DNA of 64,000 nucleotides from Hymenobacter glacieicola (GTDB lineage: Bacteria > Bacteroidota > Bacteroidia > Cytophagales > Hymenobacteraceae), in the NCBI RefSeq assembly GCF_014640315.1, contig NZ_BMGS01000007.1, positions 273,705 to 337,704 on the forward strand, read 5' to 3'. Positions 25,398 to 34,553 of this stretch are shown one piece after another. A program made the translations under genes and the position numbers. The notes under the pieces are model-generated. The model had not been told where the DNA came from, searched no databases, and saw only the letters and a program-made list of their open reading frames with translations. Position 1 is the stretch's first letter; each line of letters starts with the position of its first letter.

Positions 25398-26273
25398 ATG
25401 CGTCTGATTTTTTGGTGGAGCATCGTGTTCATTCTGTTTCCAACCTACGGGCTGCGTGCTCAAACCCTGCACGGCACCGTGCTCCACGATTCTCTGGCAA
25501 CGCCCGTACCGTTCGCCTCCGTAGGTGTCCGCCATAAGCCCTTCGGAACGGTAACCGATGCGCAAGGCCGCTTTAGCTTTCCCGACTCTCCCGGGCTAAC
25601 GGCTCAGGATACGGTGGTTGTTTCCTGCGTCGGCTACTACCCGGTTCGGCTGTCGGTACCAGCCCTGCGGCGGCAAAGCCCAGCCCTGGTTCGGCTGCGG
25701 CCCCGGGCGCAGGCGTTGCGGGAGGTAACGGTACGCTCCCAGAGGCTACGCCCGGAAACGCTGGGGCACACGGGCAAAACCGGCCTGGCTCGTTGGGGCA
25801 TCAGCAGCATGACCCCGGACAGCACCCGCCGCGATATGCGGGGTAGGGAATTTGGTACCTTTCTCCGGCCCGCCCGCAGCTGCTACGTCGACAGCTTCAA
25901 CGTGTACATCGACAGCAATCCGTTCCGGGCAGTCCGGTTCCGGCTGATGCTGTATACGGTCCTGGACGGGAAGCCAGCTACGGCTCTGCTACCGGATGAC
26001 GTGCAGTTTGTGGTGCGTGACCAACGCACCGGTTGGATTTCAGTGGATTTACGCTCCTACAACGTGCAACTAGATAAAAAGCAGCCGATAGCCTTGGCCC
26101 TGCAGTGGCTCGATAATGACACGCCTTTTTCGGAGCGCTGGTTCTTCGGTATTCCGGCCGTGTTTCCCGCCCCGCTGCACCGGGTGTTTGGCCGGGATAA
26201 AAGCCAGGCGAATTGGAAGACGTACCCCATGCAACCTAGTATGTACCTAACGGTTCAGAGTTGGCAAGAGTAA
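25398..26273 (+). CDS. Carboxypeptidase-regulatory-like surface/periplasmic protein (paralog B)
   Basis: A 291-residue exported protein: signal peptide 1-20 (ending LRA-QTL), a carboxypeptidase-regulatory-like domain (LHGTVLHDSLATPVPFASVG, then FGTVTDAQGRFSFPD and VVVSCVGYYPV) and a C-terminal beta domain. The C-terminal domain aligns throughout with the gene at 23410-24261: REFGTFLRPAR versus WELGTVLRPTH; VDSFNVYIDSNPFRAVRFRL versus LEEFHVFLAANTYEHLRFRL; LLPDDVQFVVRDQRTGWISV versus LLSRDVQLVCSNRQRGWLTL. It is a duplicated gene with the Uma2/MafI-like pair inserted between the copies. The molecular role is unknown. Confidence 0.75.
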   Translation: MRLIFWWSIVFILFPTYGLRAQTLHGTVLHDSLATPVPFASVGVRHKPFGTVTDAQGRFSFPDSPGLTAQDTVVVSCVGYYPVRLSVPALRRQSPALVRLRPRAQALREVTVRSQRLRPETLGHTGKTGLARWGISSMTPDSTRRDMRGREFGTFLRPARSCYVDSFNVYIDSNPFRAVRFRLMLYTVLDGKPATALLPDDVQFVVRDQRTGWISVDLRSYNVQLDKKQPIALALQWLDNDTPFSERWFFGIPAVFPAPLHRVFGRDKSQANWKTYPMQPSMYLTVQSWQE

Positions 26274-26335
26274 AGCCGGCTTTGCCACTGCTGGCCAGCC
26301 GCGCCACCAATCTGCTACCCCCTATTGCTGAACCT

Positions 26336-26364
26336 GCCCCGCGCTACCATGCCGGGGCTTTTTT
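26336..26364 (+). terminator. Terminator upstream of icmF
   Basis: Stem GCCCCG/CGGGGC (26336-26341, 26353-26358), 11-nt loop, six T. A TACCTTCG box (26367-26374), probably the icmF promoter -7 element, follows 2 bases after the T-run. Confidence 0.85.
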
Positions 26365-26406
26365 CGTACCTTCGCTACCCCAAATTCCACCCAAACCTCC
26401 CGCGCT

Positions 26407-29400
26407 ATGCAAGCAGCTCCTGTAGCTCCGTATAAGCCCCAGAACCACATCCGCATCGTGACGGCGGCGGCCCTGTTTGATGGGCACGACGCCGCTATCA
26501 ATATCATGCGCCGCATTATCCAGAGCAGCGGTGCCGAAGTTATTCACCTGGGCCACAACCGCTCGGTGCAGGAAATCGTGGACTGCGCCATTCAGGAAGA
26601 CGCCCAGGCCATTGCCATTACCTCCTACCAGGGCGGCCACAACGAGTACTTCAAGTACATGTTTGACCTGCTGAAGGAGCGCAGGGCGGGACACGTAAAA
26701 ATCTTCGGCGGCGGCGGCGGCGTAATCCTGCCCACGGAAATCGAGGACCTGGAGGCCTACGGCATCACCCGCATCTACTCCCCCGACCACGGCCGCGCCA
26801 TGGGCCTGCAGGGCATGATCAACGACCTGCTCCAGAAGTCGGACTTCCCCACCGGCCAGAACCTGAACGGGGAGGCCGGCCACGTAAAAGAGAAAGACGC
26901 CCGCAGCATTGGCCGCCTTATTTCCGCCGCCGAGAACTTCCCCCAGGAGTTCGAGCGGGTGAAAGGCCAGTTGATTGCTGATTTTCAGAAGTCAGAGTTT
27001 GGCTCGGACCAGCGCCTCAATGCCGCTTCGTCGGAGTCTAAGAAAGCCCCTATTCTGGGCATCACTGGTACGGGTGGCGCAGGTAAGTCATCGTTGGTAG
27101 ATGAGCTGGTGCGCCGCTTTCTGCTCGACTTCCCGGAGAAAACCATTGCCATTATTTCGGTTGACCCGAGCAAGCGCAAAACCGGCGGCGCCCTGCTCGG
27201 TGACCGGATCCGGATGAATTCCATCAACTCGCCGCGGGTGTATATGCGCAGCCTGGCCACGCGCCAGAGCAACCTGGCCCTGAGCCGCTACGTGCAGGAT
27301 GCCGTGGACGTGGTGCGCGCCGCCGACTTCGACCTGATTATCCTCGAAACCTCGGGCATCGGGCAGTCCGACACCGAAATCATTGAGCACTCCGACGCCA
27401 GCCTGTACGTGATGACGCCCGAGTACGGGGCCGCTACTCAGCTGGAGAAAATCGACATGCTCGATTTTGCCGACGTTATTGCCCTCAACAAGTTCGACAA
27501 GCGGGGTGCCCTCGACGCCCTGCGCGACGTGCGCAAGCAGTTCCAGCGCAACCACCAGCTCTGGGACAAGCCCTTGGACGAGATGCCCGTGTTTGGCACC
27601 ATCGCCTCGCAGTTCAACGACCCCGGCATGAACCGTTTGTACCGGGCCGTGCTGGCAACCGTAGAGGCGAAAACGGGGGTGCCGTTTGCGTCGCAGCTCG
27701 AGACTACCAAGGAGGACTCGGAGAAGATTTATATCATTCCGCCCCACCGCACGCGTTACCTTTCTGAAATAGCCGAAACCAACCGCCAGTATGACCAGTG
27801 GGTTCAAAAACAGTCTGACACCGCTCAGCAACTCTACGGAATCCGGCAAGCCATCGGAGCCGTCCAAAGCCTCGGATACAACCCCGCCAGTGGAGGACCT
27901 GGCGCTGGGAACGGCAGCCACGCCCCCGGATCAGGAAACCTCGTCGCCGGCCTGGAGAGCACCTTCGAGGAAATCAAGCTCCGGCTGGACGGCCAAAACT
28001 GGAAACTCCTGGAGACCTGGCCGCAAAAGGTAGCCGCCTACAAAGCCCCGGAGTTCATTTTCAAGGTGCGCGACAAGGAAATCCGCATCCAGACGCATAC
28101 CACCAGCCTCAGCAACCAGCAGATTCCCAAGGTGAGCCTGCCGCGCTACACCGCTTGGGGTGATTTGCTGCGCTGGCAGCTCCAGGAAAACGTGCCCGGT
28201 GAGTTCCCTTATACTGCGGGCGTGTTCCCCTTCAAGCGCGAGGGCGAAGATCCTACCCGCATGTTTGCGGGCGAAGGCGGCCCTGAGCGTACCAACCGCC
28301 GCTTCCACTACGTATCGGCGGGCCTGCCGGCCAAGCGCCTGAGCACGGCCTTCGACTCGGTGACGCTCTACGGCGAGGACCCCGACCACCGGCCCGACAT
28401 CTACGGCAAAATTGGCAACGCCGGCGTGAGCATCTGCTGCCTCGACGATGCCAAGAAGCTCTACTCTGGCTTCAACCTAGCCAACCCTAGCACGTCGGTG
28501 TCCATGACCATCAACGGTCCGGCGGCTACGCTGGCGGCTTTCTTCATGAATGCGGCCATCGACCAGCAGTGTGAGCTGTATATTAAGGAGAATGGCCTGG
28601 AGGCCGAGGTTGACGCCAAGATCAATCAGATTTACCAGGAGAAAGGCTTGGAGCGCCCCCGCTACCAAGGCGAATTGCCCGCTGGCAACGACGGCCTGGG
28701 CCTGCTGCTACTCGGCGTGACCGGCGACCAGGTGCTGCCCGCCGACGTGTACTCCACCATCAAGGCGCGCACGCTCAGCCAGGTGCGCGGCACCGTGCAG
28801 GCCGACATTCTGAAGGAAGACCAGGCCCAGAACACCTGCATCTTCTCCACGGAGTTTGCCCTGCGCCTCATGGGCGACGTGCAGGAGTACTTCATCAAGG
28901 AGAAGGTGCGCAACTTCTACTCGGTGTCGATTTCCGGTTACCACATTGCCGAGGCCGGCGCCAACCCCATCACGCAGTTGGCCCTCACCCTCAGCAACGG
29001 CTTCACCTTCGTGGAGTACTACGTGAGCCGGGGCATGGACGTGAACGATTTTGCGCCCAACCTGTCGTTCTTCTTCTCCAACGGCATCGACCCCGAGTAC
29101 GCCGTAATTGGCCGCGTGGCGCGCCGCATCTGGGCCAAGGCCATGAAGCTGAAGTACGGCGCCAACGCCCGCTCGCAGATGTTGAAGTACCACATCCAGA
29201 CCAGCGGCCGGAGCCTGCACGCCCAGGAAATCGACTTCAACGACATCCGCACCACGCTGCAGGCCCTCTACGCCATCTACGACAACTGCAACTCTCTGCA
29301 CACCAACGCCTACGATGAAGCCATTACTACGCCCACCGAAGAATCGGTGCGCCGGGCTATGGCCATCCAGCTCATCATCAACCGCGAGCTAGGCCTGGCC

Positions 29401-29886
29401 AAGAACGAAAACCCACTGCAGGGCTCCTTCATCATCGAGGAGCTCACCGACCTGGTAGAGGAAGCCGTATTGGCCGAGTTCGACCGGATTACGGAGCGTG
29501 GCGGCGTGCTGGGCGCCATGGAAACCATGTACCAGCGCGGCAAGATTCAGGAGGAAAGCATGCACTACGAGATGCTCAAGCACACGGGCGAGTATCCCAT
29601 CATTGGCGTGAACACCTTCCTCTCCTCGAAAGGCTCGCCCACGGTGGTGCCCGCCGAGGTTATCCGCGCCACGGAGGAGGAAAAGCAGTATCAAATCACA
29701 ATGCTCCAGAACCTGCACGCCCGCAACCAAGGCACCACCGAGCAGCGCCTAAAGCAGCTGCAGCAAGTAGCAGTAACCAACAGCAACCTCTTCGAGGAGC
29801 TAATGGAAACCGTGAAGTTCTGCTCCCTAGGCCAGGTGACGAATGCGCTGTTTGAGGTAGGCGGCCAGTATAGAAGAAATATGTAA
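26407..29886 (+). CDS. icmF: Fused isobutyryl-CoA mutase IcmF (B12-dependent mutase with built-in G-protein chaperone)
   Basis: A 1159-residue protein with all three parts of IcmF in the usual order. These are a B12-binding domain (about 13-150; DGHDAA with cobalt-ligand His27), a MeaB-like GTPase (P-loop GTGGAGKSS at about 221; [28 protein letters not shown]) and the acyl-CoA mutase TIM barrel (about 560-1159). It interconverts isobutyryl-CoA and n-butyryl-CoA by adenosylcobalamin radical chemistry, and some members act on isovaleryl-CoA. Two substrate positions support Icm rather than methylmalonyl-CoA mutase: Phe620 in TRMFAGEG and Gln808 in QNTCIF, where methylmalonyl mutases have Tyr and Arg. 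His846 lies in [12 protein letters not shown] Gly/Ser/Pro-rich linker (about 490-517) joins the parts and is richer in low-complexity residues than expected. Confidence 0.95.
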   Translation: MQAAPVAPYKPQNHIRIVTAAALFDGHDAAINIMRRIIQSSGAEVIHLGHNRSVQEIVDCAIQEDAQAIAITSYQGGHNEYFKYMFDLLKERRAGHVKIFGGGGGVILPTEIEDLEAYGITRIYSPDHGRAMGLQGMINDLLQKSDFPTGQNLNGEAGHVKEKDARSIGRLISAAENFPQEFERVKGQLIADFQKSEFGSDQRLNAASSESKKAPILGITGTGGAGKSSLVDELVRRFLLDFPEKTIAIISVDPSKRKTGGALLGDRIRMNSINSPRVYMRSLATRQSNLALSRYVQDAVDVVRAADFDLIILETSGIGQSDTEIIEHSDASLYVMTPEYGAATQLEKIDMLDFADVIALNKFDKRGALDALRDVRKQFQRNHQLWDKPLDEMPVFGTIASQFNDPGMNRLYRAVLATVEAKTGVPFASQLETTKEDSEKIYIIPPHRTRYLSEIAETNRQYDQWVQKQSDTAQQLYGIRQAIGAVQSLGYNPASGGPGAGNGSHAPGSGNLVAGLESTFEEIKLRLDGQNWKLLETWPQKVAAYKAPEFIFKVRDKEIRIQTHTTSLSNQQIPKVSLPRYTAWGDLLRWQLQENVPGEFPYTAGVFPFKREGEDPTRMFAGEGGPERTNRRFHYVSAGLPAKRLSTAFDSVTLYGEDPDHRPDIYGKIGNAGVSICCLDDAKKLYSGFNLANPSTSVSMTINGPAATLAAFFMNAAIDQQCELYIKENGLEAEVDAKINQIYQEKGLERPRYQGELPAGNDGLGLLLLGVTGDQVLPADVYSTIKARTLSQVRGTVQADILKEDQAQNTCIFSTEFALRLMGDVQEYFIKEKVRNFYSVSISGYHIAEAGANPITQLALTLSNGFTFVEYYVSRGMDVNDFAPNLSFFFSNGIDPEYAVIGRVARRIWAKAMKLKYGANARSQMLKYHIQTSGRSLHAQEIDFNDIRTTLQALYAIYDNCNSLHTNAYDEAITTPTEESVRRAMAIQLIINRELGLAKNENPLQGSFIIEELTDLVEEAVLAEFDRITERGGVLGAMETMYQRGKIQEESMHYEMLKHTGEYPIIGVNTFLSSKGSPTVVPAEVIRATEEEKQYQITMLQNLHARNQGTTEQRLKQLQQVAVTNSNLFEELMETVKFCSLGQVTNALFEVGGQYRRNM

Positions 29887-29904
29887 TACGGCTAGTTTGG
29901 TTGA

Positions 29905-29947
29905 ATGAAAACGGGTGCTACCTCAGCAAGGTAGCACCCGTTTTCAT
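29905..29947. terminator. Strong terminator after icmF
   Basis: Perfect 19-bp arms (29905-29923 and 29929-29947), 5-nt loop, T-rich tail; also positioned to end the convergent minus-strand gene. Confidence 0.9.
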
Positions 29948-29981
29948 TTTTCATTAACTGCGAATACTATTTCTGTATAGA

Positions 29982-30587
29982 TTAAGCAACGAGCAAACCA
30001 TACAACAAACCTACAGTTAATACTATCATCAAAATTAACCATCCATATCCTTCCCAGCTATTATCTAGCTTAGAGAGCTTATTTTCATCTAACCGCCATT
30101 TGTATTTTCTTAATTCATTACGAAGGTGAGCAACAAACGAATAATAGTTTGCAATTTCAAAAGAACTCACTTTAATTATTTTTCCTCCTTGACATAATAT
30201 CACAACCTGCTTACCTCGGTATACATTGAAGTCTTTCAAATCATGTGATGAATCTATTCTAAGTTTTTGCTCTTCAATTGCTTCAATCTTATTGAGCTCT
30301 ATTATTCTCTTCCTGAATTGCAGCGGCTAAGTAATTATTAGTTCATTATCAATTATTGCAAATAGACGGATTGATAGTAACATGACGATGCTCATACAAG
30401 CAAAAAATACAAATATGCTTCCCAGCCCCCATATCATTATCTTAGCAGTAGCTATGCCAATCCCTTCAACTTCTCCTAATGGCCTGAATAATAACATATA
30501 AGCTAGGCAACTGCAAAAAATTGCGCCCGTAACGCTATAACCTATATAAAGTGATTTTATTCTAGACGAATAGATTATGTTCTTCAA
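29982..30587 (-). pseudogene. Two-helix membrane protein (STM3941-like) split by an in-frame stop
   Basis: Two short frames (30327-30587 and 29982-30239) are in the same reading frame, separated only by a TAG at 30329-30327 and 29 further open codons. Reading through the stop gives about 201 residues. It begins with two membrane helices (residues about 14-34 and 49-72), followed by 'FAIIDNELIIT', stop, then 'PLQFRKRIIELNKIEAIEEQ' and 'KDFNVYRGKQVVILCQGGKI', and ends with a further hydrophobic helix. The 'N-terminal helices, then IID...I-W/LNKI-x-x-I' order resembles STM3941-type and PH-like membrane proteins. The continuity of protein-like sequence past the stop argues for a single nonsense mutation or a sequencing error. 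The gene is much more AT-rich than its neighbours, which suggests transfer. Confidence 0.65.
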
Positions 30588-30722
30588 AGCTGTACTTTTT
30601 TGCTTCGAAGATAGTGCTTACTGGCTCGGCTTCTCCATCTATCGTTAGTTAGGCGTAGCGTAACTCGTGGCTGGCCTCGCCAGAAGCCCCAACATTCCCA
30701 TCCACCCCAGCGGCAAGCCGGT

Positions 30723-30756
30723 ACCGCGCCGCTTGGGGTTATCCGAGCGGCGCGGT
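30723..30756 (-). terminator. Terminator of the ferritin-like gene
   Basis: Perfect 11-bp stem (30723-30733 with 30746-30756), 12-nt loop, 30 bases after the stop; no long T-run on the minus strand, so moderate support. Confidence 0.5.
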
Positions 30757-30785
30757 TTCGTTATAGTCGGCAATGATAACTTCCC

Positions 30786-31274
30786 TTATTCCTGGCCTTG
30801 CTCAGCTAGTATCCGCTGGGCGATGTCGGTGTGCTTGTCGTCGGCTTGTTTGGCTTCCTGCACGCAGGCTTTCAGGTTTTGCTCGGTTTGGGTGAGGCCG
30901 GCGGAGGCGGCGTACGAGGCGACTGTGCCGAAGGAAGCAATCCAGTAGTGCAGGGCCAGTTGGCCGCTGGCAATGATGCCCAGGTCGCGCGTGGTGTCGG
31001 AGGTGGCTTTGGCCCGGATTTTCTTGCTCACGCGGTAGTGGGCCTCCAGAATTTCATTGTTCTGGTTTTCGGCGCCGCCTACTTCGGCAATGGCCTGCTC
31101 AATGCGCTGGGCCCACTGCTTGGCGGTTTCGTTGCCTTCTTGCAGGGCGGCTTTCAACTCCGGGTGGGTGGCATCGTTGAGGATTTCGTCGGTGGCCTGG
31201 GCTGCCACTTGGCTGCCGGCCTGCTGGGCCGATAAGCCATCTTTGATGAGTTGTTTTAGGTCGTCGGTTTCCAT
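30786..31274 (-). CDS. Ferritin-like DUF892 (YciF-type) protein
   Basis: A 162-residue, wholly helical soluble protein. LKQLIKDGLSAQQAGSQVAA, then HPELKAALQEGNETAKQWAQ, the repeated polar helix with Glu/His (ENQNNEILEAHYRVSKKIRA), DLGIIASGQLALHYWIASFG and KQADDKHTDIAQRIL fit the four-helix bundle of DUF892/YciE-YciF, a ferritin-like family linked to stress. The Asp/Glu/His positions are compatible with a di-metal site but are not all conserved as I remember them. It starts at the ATG complemented at 31272-31274. It is divergent from the PBP2-like gene, with a 706-base gap. Confidence 0.65.
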   Translation of the reverse strand: METDDLKQLIKDGLSAQQAGSQVAAQATDEILNDATHPELKAALQEGNETAKQWAQRIEQAIAEVGGAENQNNEILEAHYRVSKKIRAKATSDTTRDLGIIASGQLALHYWIASFGTVASYAASAGLTQTEQNLKACVQEAKQADDKHTDIAQRILAEQGQE

Positions 31275-31980
31275 AGCTCAGAAGAGTAAAAGATCAAGAG
31301 CAAGTGCCTCTTGCTCAGCTATTTCAACGACCCCTATTTCACTTTGTTCGCCTCTGCAGGCATCAACAAGCTCTATGCATTTGTTTTGCTTTGCGGGCTT
31401 ACTATCAACATTTTACACTTCCAAGGTATCAGTTTAACACCTGCAGTAAAGAAGTAAGCTCAACGCTTATTATTCCCTAAATCCAATTGCTAAAGTCGTA
31501 CAGAGACAGGCGTGCTGGCACCACGCTCTATACATAGTTATTAGCTTGTAAATCAATAGTATATCACTTAGCCACAAACTAAATTGCTACGAAACAGAAC
31601 GTAAAGCATTCCCGCGCAAATCGTTCTTAAATAATACTTAACCGCCGCTTAGCGGTGAACCAGGAAGGGAACATTAAGTATTAGTTAACTCACTGCTGAA
31701 GCCTAGCAAATCAGACTGTCTAAGCCGAAAATGACAATATCCTGTAGGTAACTCTTATCGCTCAGCTTACCTGGTTATCACAAGCCAGCAGAGCACGCTT
31801 GGCTTGGTTCTGTAAGGCAGCTTGGAGAAGGTCGTAAGCTAGGTAGTATGGCAAGCATTATACATGATTAATTGAGAGCCAACCACCTACGCTTGACCAC
31901 TTGACCAACACATCTAGAAACTCGGCAACTGCGTAGAGTACCCCGGGTATCCGTGGCTTTACCTGTTTGCAACTTGGAGA
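31275..31980. other. 706-base region without a gene
   Basis: No credible coding frame on either strand; base composition is more AT-rich than in nearby genes. It holds one nested structure: arms TAATACTTAA (31632-31641) and TTAAGTATTA (31674-31683), enclosing ACCGC...GCGGT (31641-31645, 31652-31656). Promoters for the divergent genes at both ends must lie here, but no full TTG-N-TAnnTTTG pair was found. Confidence 0.5.
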
Positions 31981-33780
31981 ATGAGTTTACTTACTGCGTT
32001 TTTGGTGCTGGTCACCTGTTCCTCATTTCAACAACAAACTGACATCCCGCCTCAGGCTCCTGATACGAGCATCGTTTATATTAAGCGGCGCATCGTGCTG
32101 CCCGAGGTGCCCCAGCGCGGCCGTATTCTGGACCGCCACGATTCGGTACTGGTAGCCACTCGTCCGCAATACCTCTTAAAACTCCCGCGCCGACCACCGC
32201 TTGATACGCTGGCGCTAGGCCAGTTGCTGGGTTGGGGCCCCACTACCATCCGGAGACGCATTGCCGATGCCCTGCCGTATGAGGAAGCCCCGGCGGGCTA
32301 CCCAGTACAGCTGCGACTCACGGCGGCCGAAGCAACGCGGGTACGCCGCAAAAGCCGCGACTGGCCTACCCTCACCCTAACCGAAAGCCGCCAGCGCACC
32401 TACACCACCAGCGTGGGCGCCCATGCGCTAGGCTACATGGCAGCCGAGGCGGAGGCATTTTATAACCAAGCTCAGCGCTACCGCCGAGGCCGTTTCTACC
32501 AACTGCGCAACAGTGGTATAGAAGGCTACTATAATGGCATTCTTAACGGGCGCCGGGGCACGCTACACCCCTTGGTGGATGAGCAAGGCCAGACGCAGGG
32601 CAGTTGGGCACCCGACACCACCTTTCAGCAAGGCCAGGATCTGCACCTGACCCTTGATATAAAGCTCCAGGCCTACGCCGAGCAACTCCTGGGCCGCCGT
32701 AAAGGGTACCTGGTAGCCCTTGATCCACGTACCGGGGAAATACTGGCCTACGTGTCGGCGCCCATCTACAAGCCCGCTACCATCACCGCTCCCGATTTGG
32801 CTGGGGTGCGCGCCAAGCTACTGCAACAGGAAGGCATGCCGCTGATTAACCGGCCGGCTATGCGCGCCAATCCGCCCGGCTCCGTGTTTAAGCTGGTGAA
32901 TGCCGCCGTGGCGTTGCAACTAGGTTCTATCACCCCTACTACCGGTTTCCGCTGCGACCAGAAACTCGTCAGCTGTGTGCATCGTCACCCGGCGCCCAGC
33001 AACCTAATTGCCGGGCTCAAATACAGCTGCAACCCCTACTTCTACCAGGTGATGGGGAAACTCATCAACTACGTGCCGGATAGTTTGGTGCAGGACACTG
33101 TAGCTGCCCGCCACGTCAACCTAGCCGAGTGGCGGCGCTACGTTCGGTCGTTTGGTCTCGACTCCGTGCTGGGGGTAGACATACCACGCGAGGCACCGGG
33201 CTTCCTGCCTACCCCCGAGTATTACGACAAGGCCCGGGGCACCACCCGGTGGCGGTACCGCTCTATCTACTCCCTTAGTATAGGCCAAGGCGAAATAAAC
33301 CTTACAGGCCTACAAATGGCCAATATGGCGGCCATTGTTGCTAACCGCGGCTGGTACTACCCTCCTCACTTGGTACGAAGCGTCGGGGACAGTGGGCCAC
33401 TGCCGCGCTTTACCCAGAAGCGTTATACTCTGGTAGATAGTGCCCACTTCGCGGCCCTGGTGCCTGGTATGGTGGCCGTGATGCAGAAGGGAGGCACAGC
33501 CGATGCCTCTAGCCTCGCTGATGTGGGCATTACGGTGGCCGGTAAAACGGGCACCGTAGAAAACGACGAAGGCAACGACCACGCCGCCTTCGTGGGCTTC
33601 GCCCCGGCCGAGAATACCCAAATAGCCGTAGCCGTGTACATTGAGAACGGGGGCTTTGGCGCTGATGCCGCTGCGCCCTGCGCCGCGTTAGTCATGGAAA
33701 AGTACCTGCGCGGCTACATCGCGCCTAAGCGTAAGCGCTGGGAAGCCCGCATTCAGAGCCGGGCCCGGCATGGCTACTAG
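31981..33780 (+). CDS. PBP2-like D,D-transpeptidase, lipoprotein-type (copy 1)
   Basis: A 599-residue class B penicillin-binding protein that would cross-link peptidoglycan. All three active-site motifs are present: Ser301-x-x-Lys304 (GSVFK), Ser349-Cys-Asn351 (YSCNPYF) and Lys522-Thr-Gly (AGKTGTVEN). Ahead lies a PBP dimerisation domain with RGRILDRHDSVLVATRPQYL, then LGYMAAEAEAFYNQ and SGIEGYYNGILNGRRG, as in PBP2/MrdA. Unlike classical PBP2 there is no N-terminal membrane anchor. The N-terminus is short and hydrophobic with a weak lipobox (VLVTC, Cys13). A sister gene at 37253-39091 matches along its full length. The third-position bias is weaker than in the sister. Confidence 0.88.
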   Translation: MSLLTAFLVLVTCSSFQQQTDIPPQAPDTSIVYIKRRIVLPEVPQRGRILDRHDSVLVATRPQYLLKLPRRPPLDTLALGQLLGWGPTTIRRRIADALPYEEAPAGYPVQLRLTAAEATRVRRKSRDWPTLTLTESRQRTYTTSVGAHALGYMAAEAEAFYNQAQRYRRGRFYQLRNSGIEGYYNGILNGRRGTLHPLVDEQGQTQGSWAPDTTFQQGQDLHLTLDIKLQAYAEQLLGRRKGYLVALDPRTGEILAYVSAPIYKPATITAPDLAGVRAKLLQQEGMPLINRPAMRANPPGSVFKLVNAAVALQLGSITPTTGFRCDQKLVSCVHRHPAPSNLIAGLKYSCNPYFYQVMGKLINYVPDSLVQDTVAARHVNLAEWRRYVRSFGLDSVLGVDIPREAPGFLPTPEYYDKARGTTRWRYRSIYSLSIGQGEINLTGLQMANMAAIVANRGWYYPPHLVRSVGDSGPLPRFTQKRYTLVDSAHFAALVPGMVAVMQKGGTADASSLADVGITVAGKTGTVENDEGNDHAAFVGFAPAENTQIAVAVYIENGGFGADAAAPCAALVMEKYLRGYIAPKRKRWEARIQSRARHGY

Positions 33781-33988
33781 CTGTTACTGGGCTACACTCG
33801 CAGGTTGCTACTGCTGTGCTGCCTAACCGTAGCTGAAGCCGAGCAGGTTTGAGTTACCTTCATTCGGGACGTTGGACAAGCTAGCGAGACACCATGGGTA
33901 ACTAGCATCATGTCCGGGGAGGATATAGCCATTAAAGCGACTCCCGAAGCAAAACCAAGCGCTGGTCCAAGCAAATGACCTACTGTAT

Positions 33989-34444
33989 ATGCTGATTGAT
34001 ACTCTCCGCCACCTGTTTCAACGTGACCTGAACCGAGTGAAGCAAGAACTCACTTTGTACAACGATGAGCACATCATGTGGCACGTTGAAAAAGGTATAG
34101 GCAATTCGGCTGGCAACCTATGCCTGCATGTAGTCGGCAACCTGAATACGTATATCGGGGCTGAACTGGGTGGTATAGCGTATCTCCGGTACCGCGAAGT
34201 AGAATTCTCGCTCAAAAACCTTCCCCGGCTGGAGCTGCTGGCAATGCTACAGGACACCAGCCGCAGAGTAGATATATCACTAAAGCAAGTAAACCCCGAC
34301 ATGTTGGCGCGGGAATACCCAATCCTGGTTTTTGACCAGAAAACATCGACTGAATATTTCCTGGTGCATCTGGCCACTCATCTGGCCTATCACTTGGGCC
34401 AGATTAATTACCACCGGCGCTTACTCGACTCCGGGCAGCAGTAG
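33989..34444 (+). CDS. DinB superfamily protein (DUF1572)
   Basis: A 151-residue soluble four-helix-bundle protein. MLIDTLRHLFQRDLNRVKQE, the second helix with 'SAGNLCLHVVGNLNTYIG' (first His), and the closing 'TEYFLVHLATHLAYHLGQIN' with 'YHRRLL' (HLxYHxGQI motif) are the DUF1572/DinB signature. The three His residues would bind a divalent metal. The DinB superfamily includes thiol-dependent transferases and damage-induced proteins; the DUF1572 group has no assigned reaction. The start is ATG 33989. It lies between the PBP2-like gene and the permease, each probably in its own unit. Confidence 0.88.
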   Translation: MLIDTLRHLFQRDLNRVKQELTLYNDEHIMWHVEKGIGNSAGNLCLHVVGNLNTYIGAELGGIAYLRYREVEFSLKNLPRLELLAMLQDTSRRVDISLKQVNPDMLAREYPILVFDQKTSTEYFLVHLATHLAYHLGQINYHRRLLDSGQQ

Positions 34445-34553
34445 CCTGTTTAGCTACGCGCATAGGTAGGAGTTAAGGCTCGGGGCCTGCTTCGCTATCC
34501 ATATGGCAAACCAACATCGCGCTGCTCAGTAGCAACCCCGTTTACCTTGAAAC

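Noticed and set aside
30667..31437. Plus-strand frames over and after the ferritin-like gene
   Set aside because: Antisense shadows; the minus-strand gene has clear helical periodicity and a good start.
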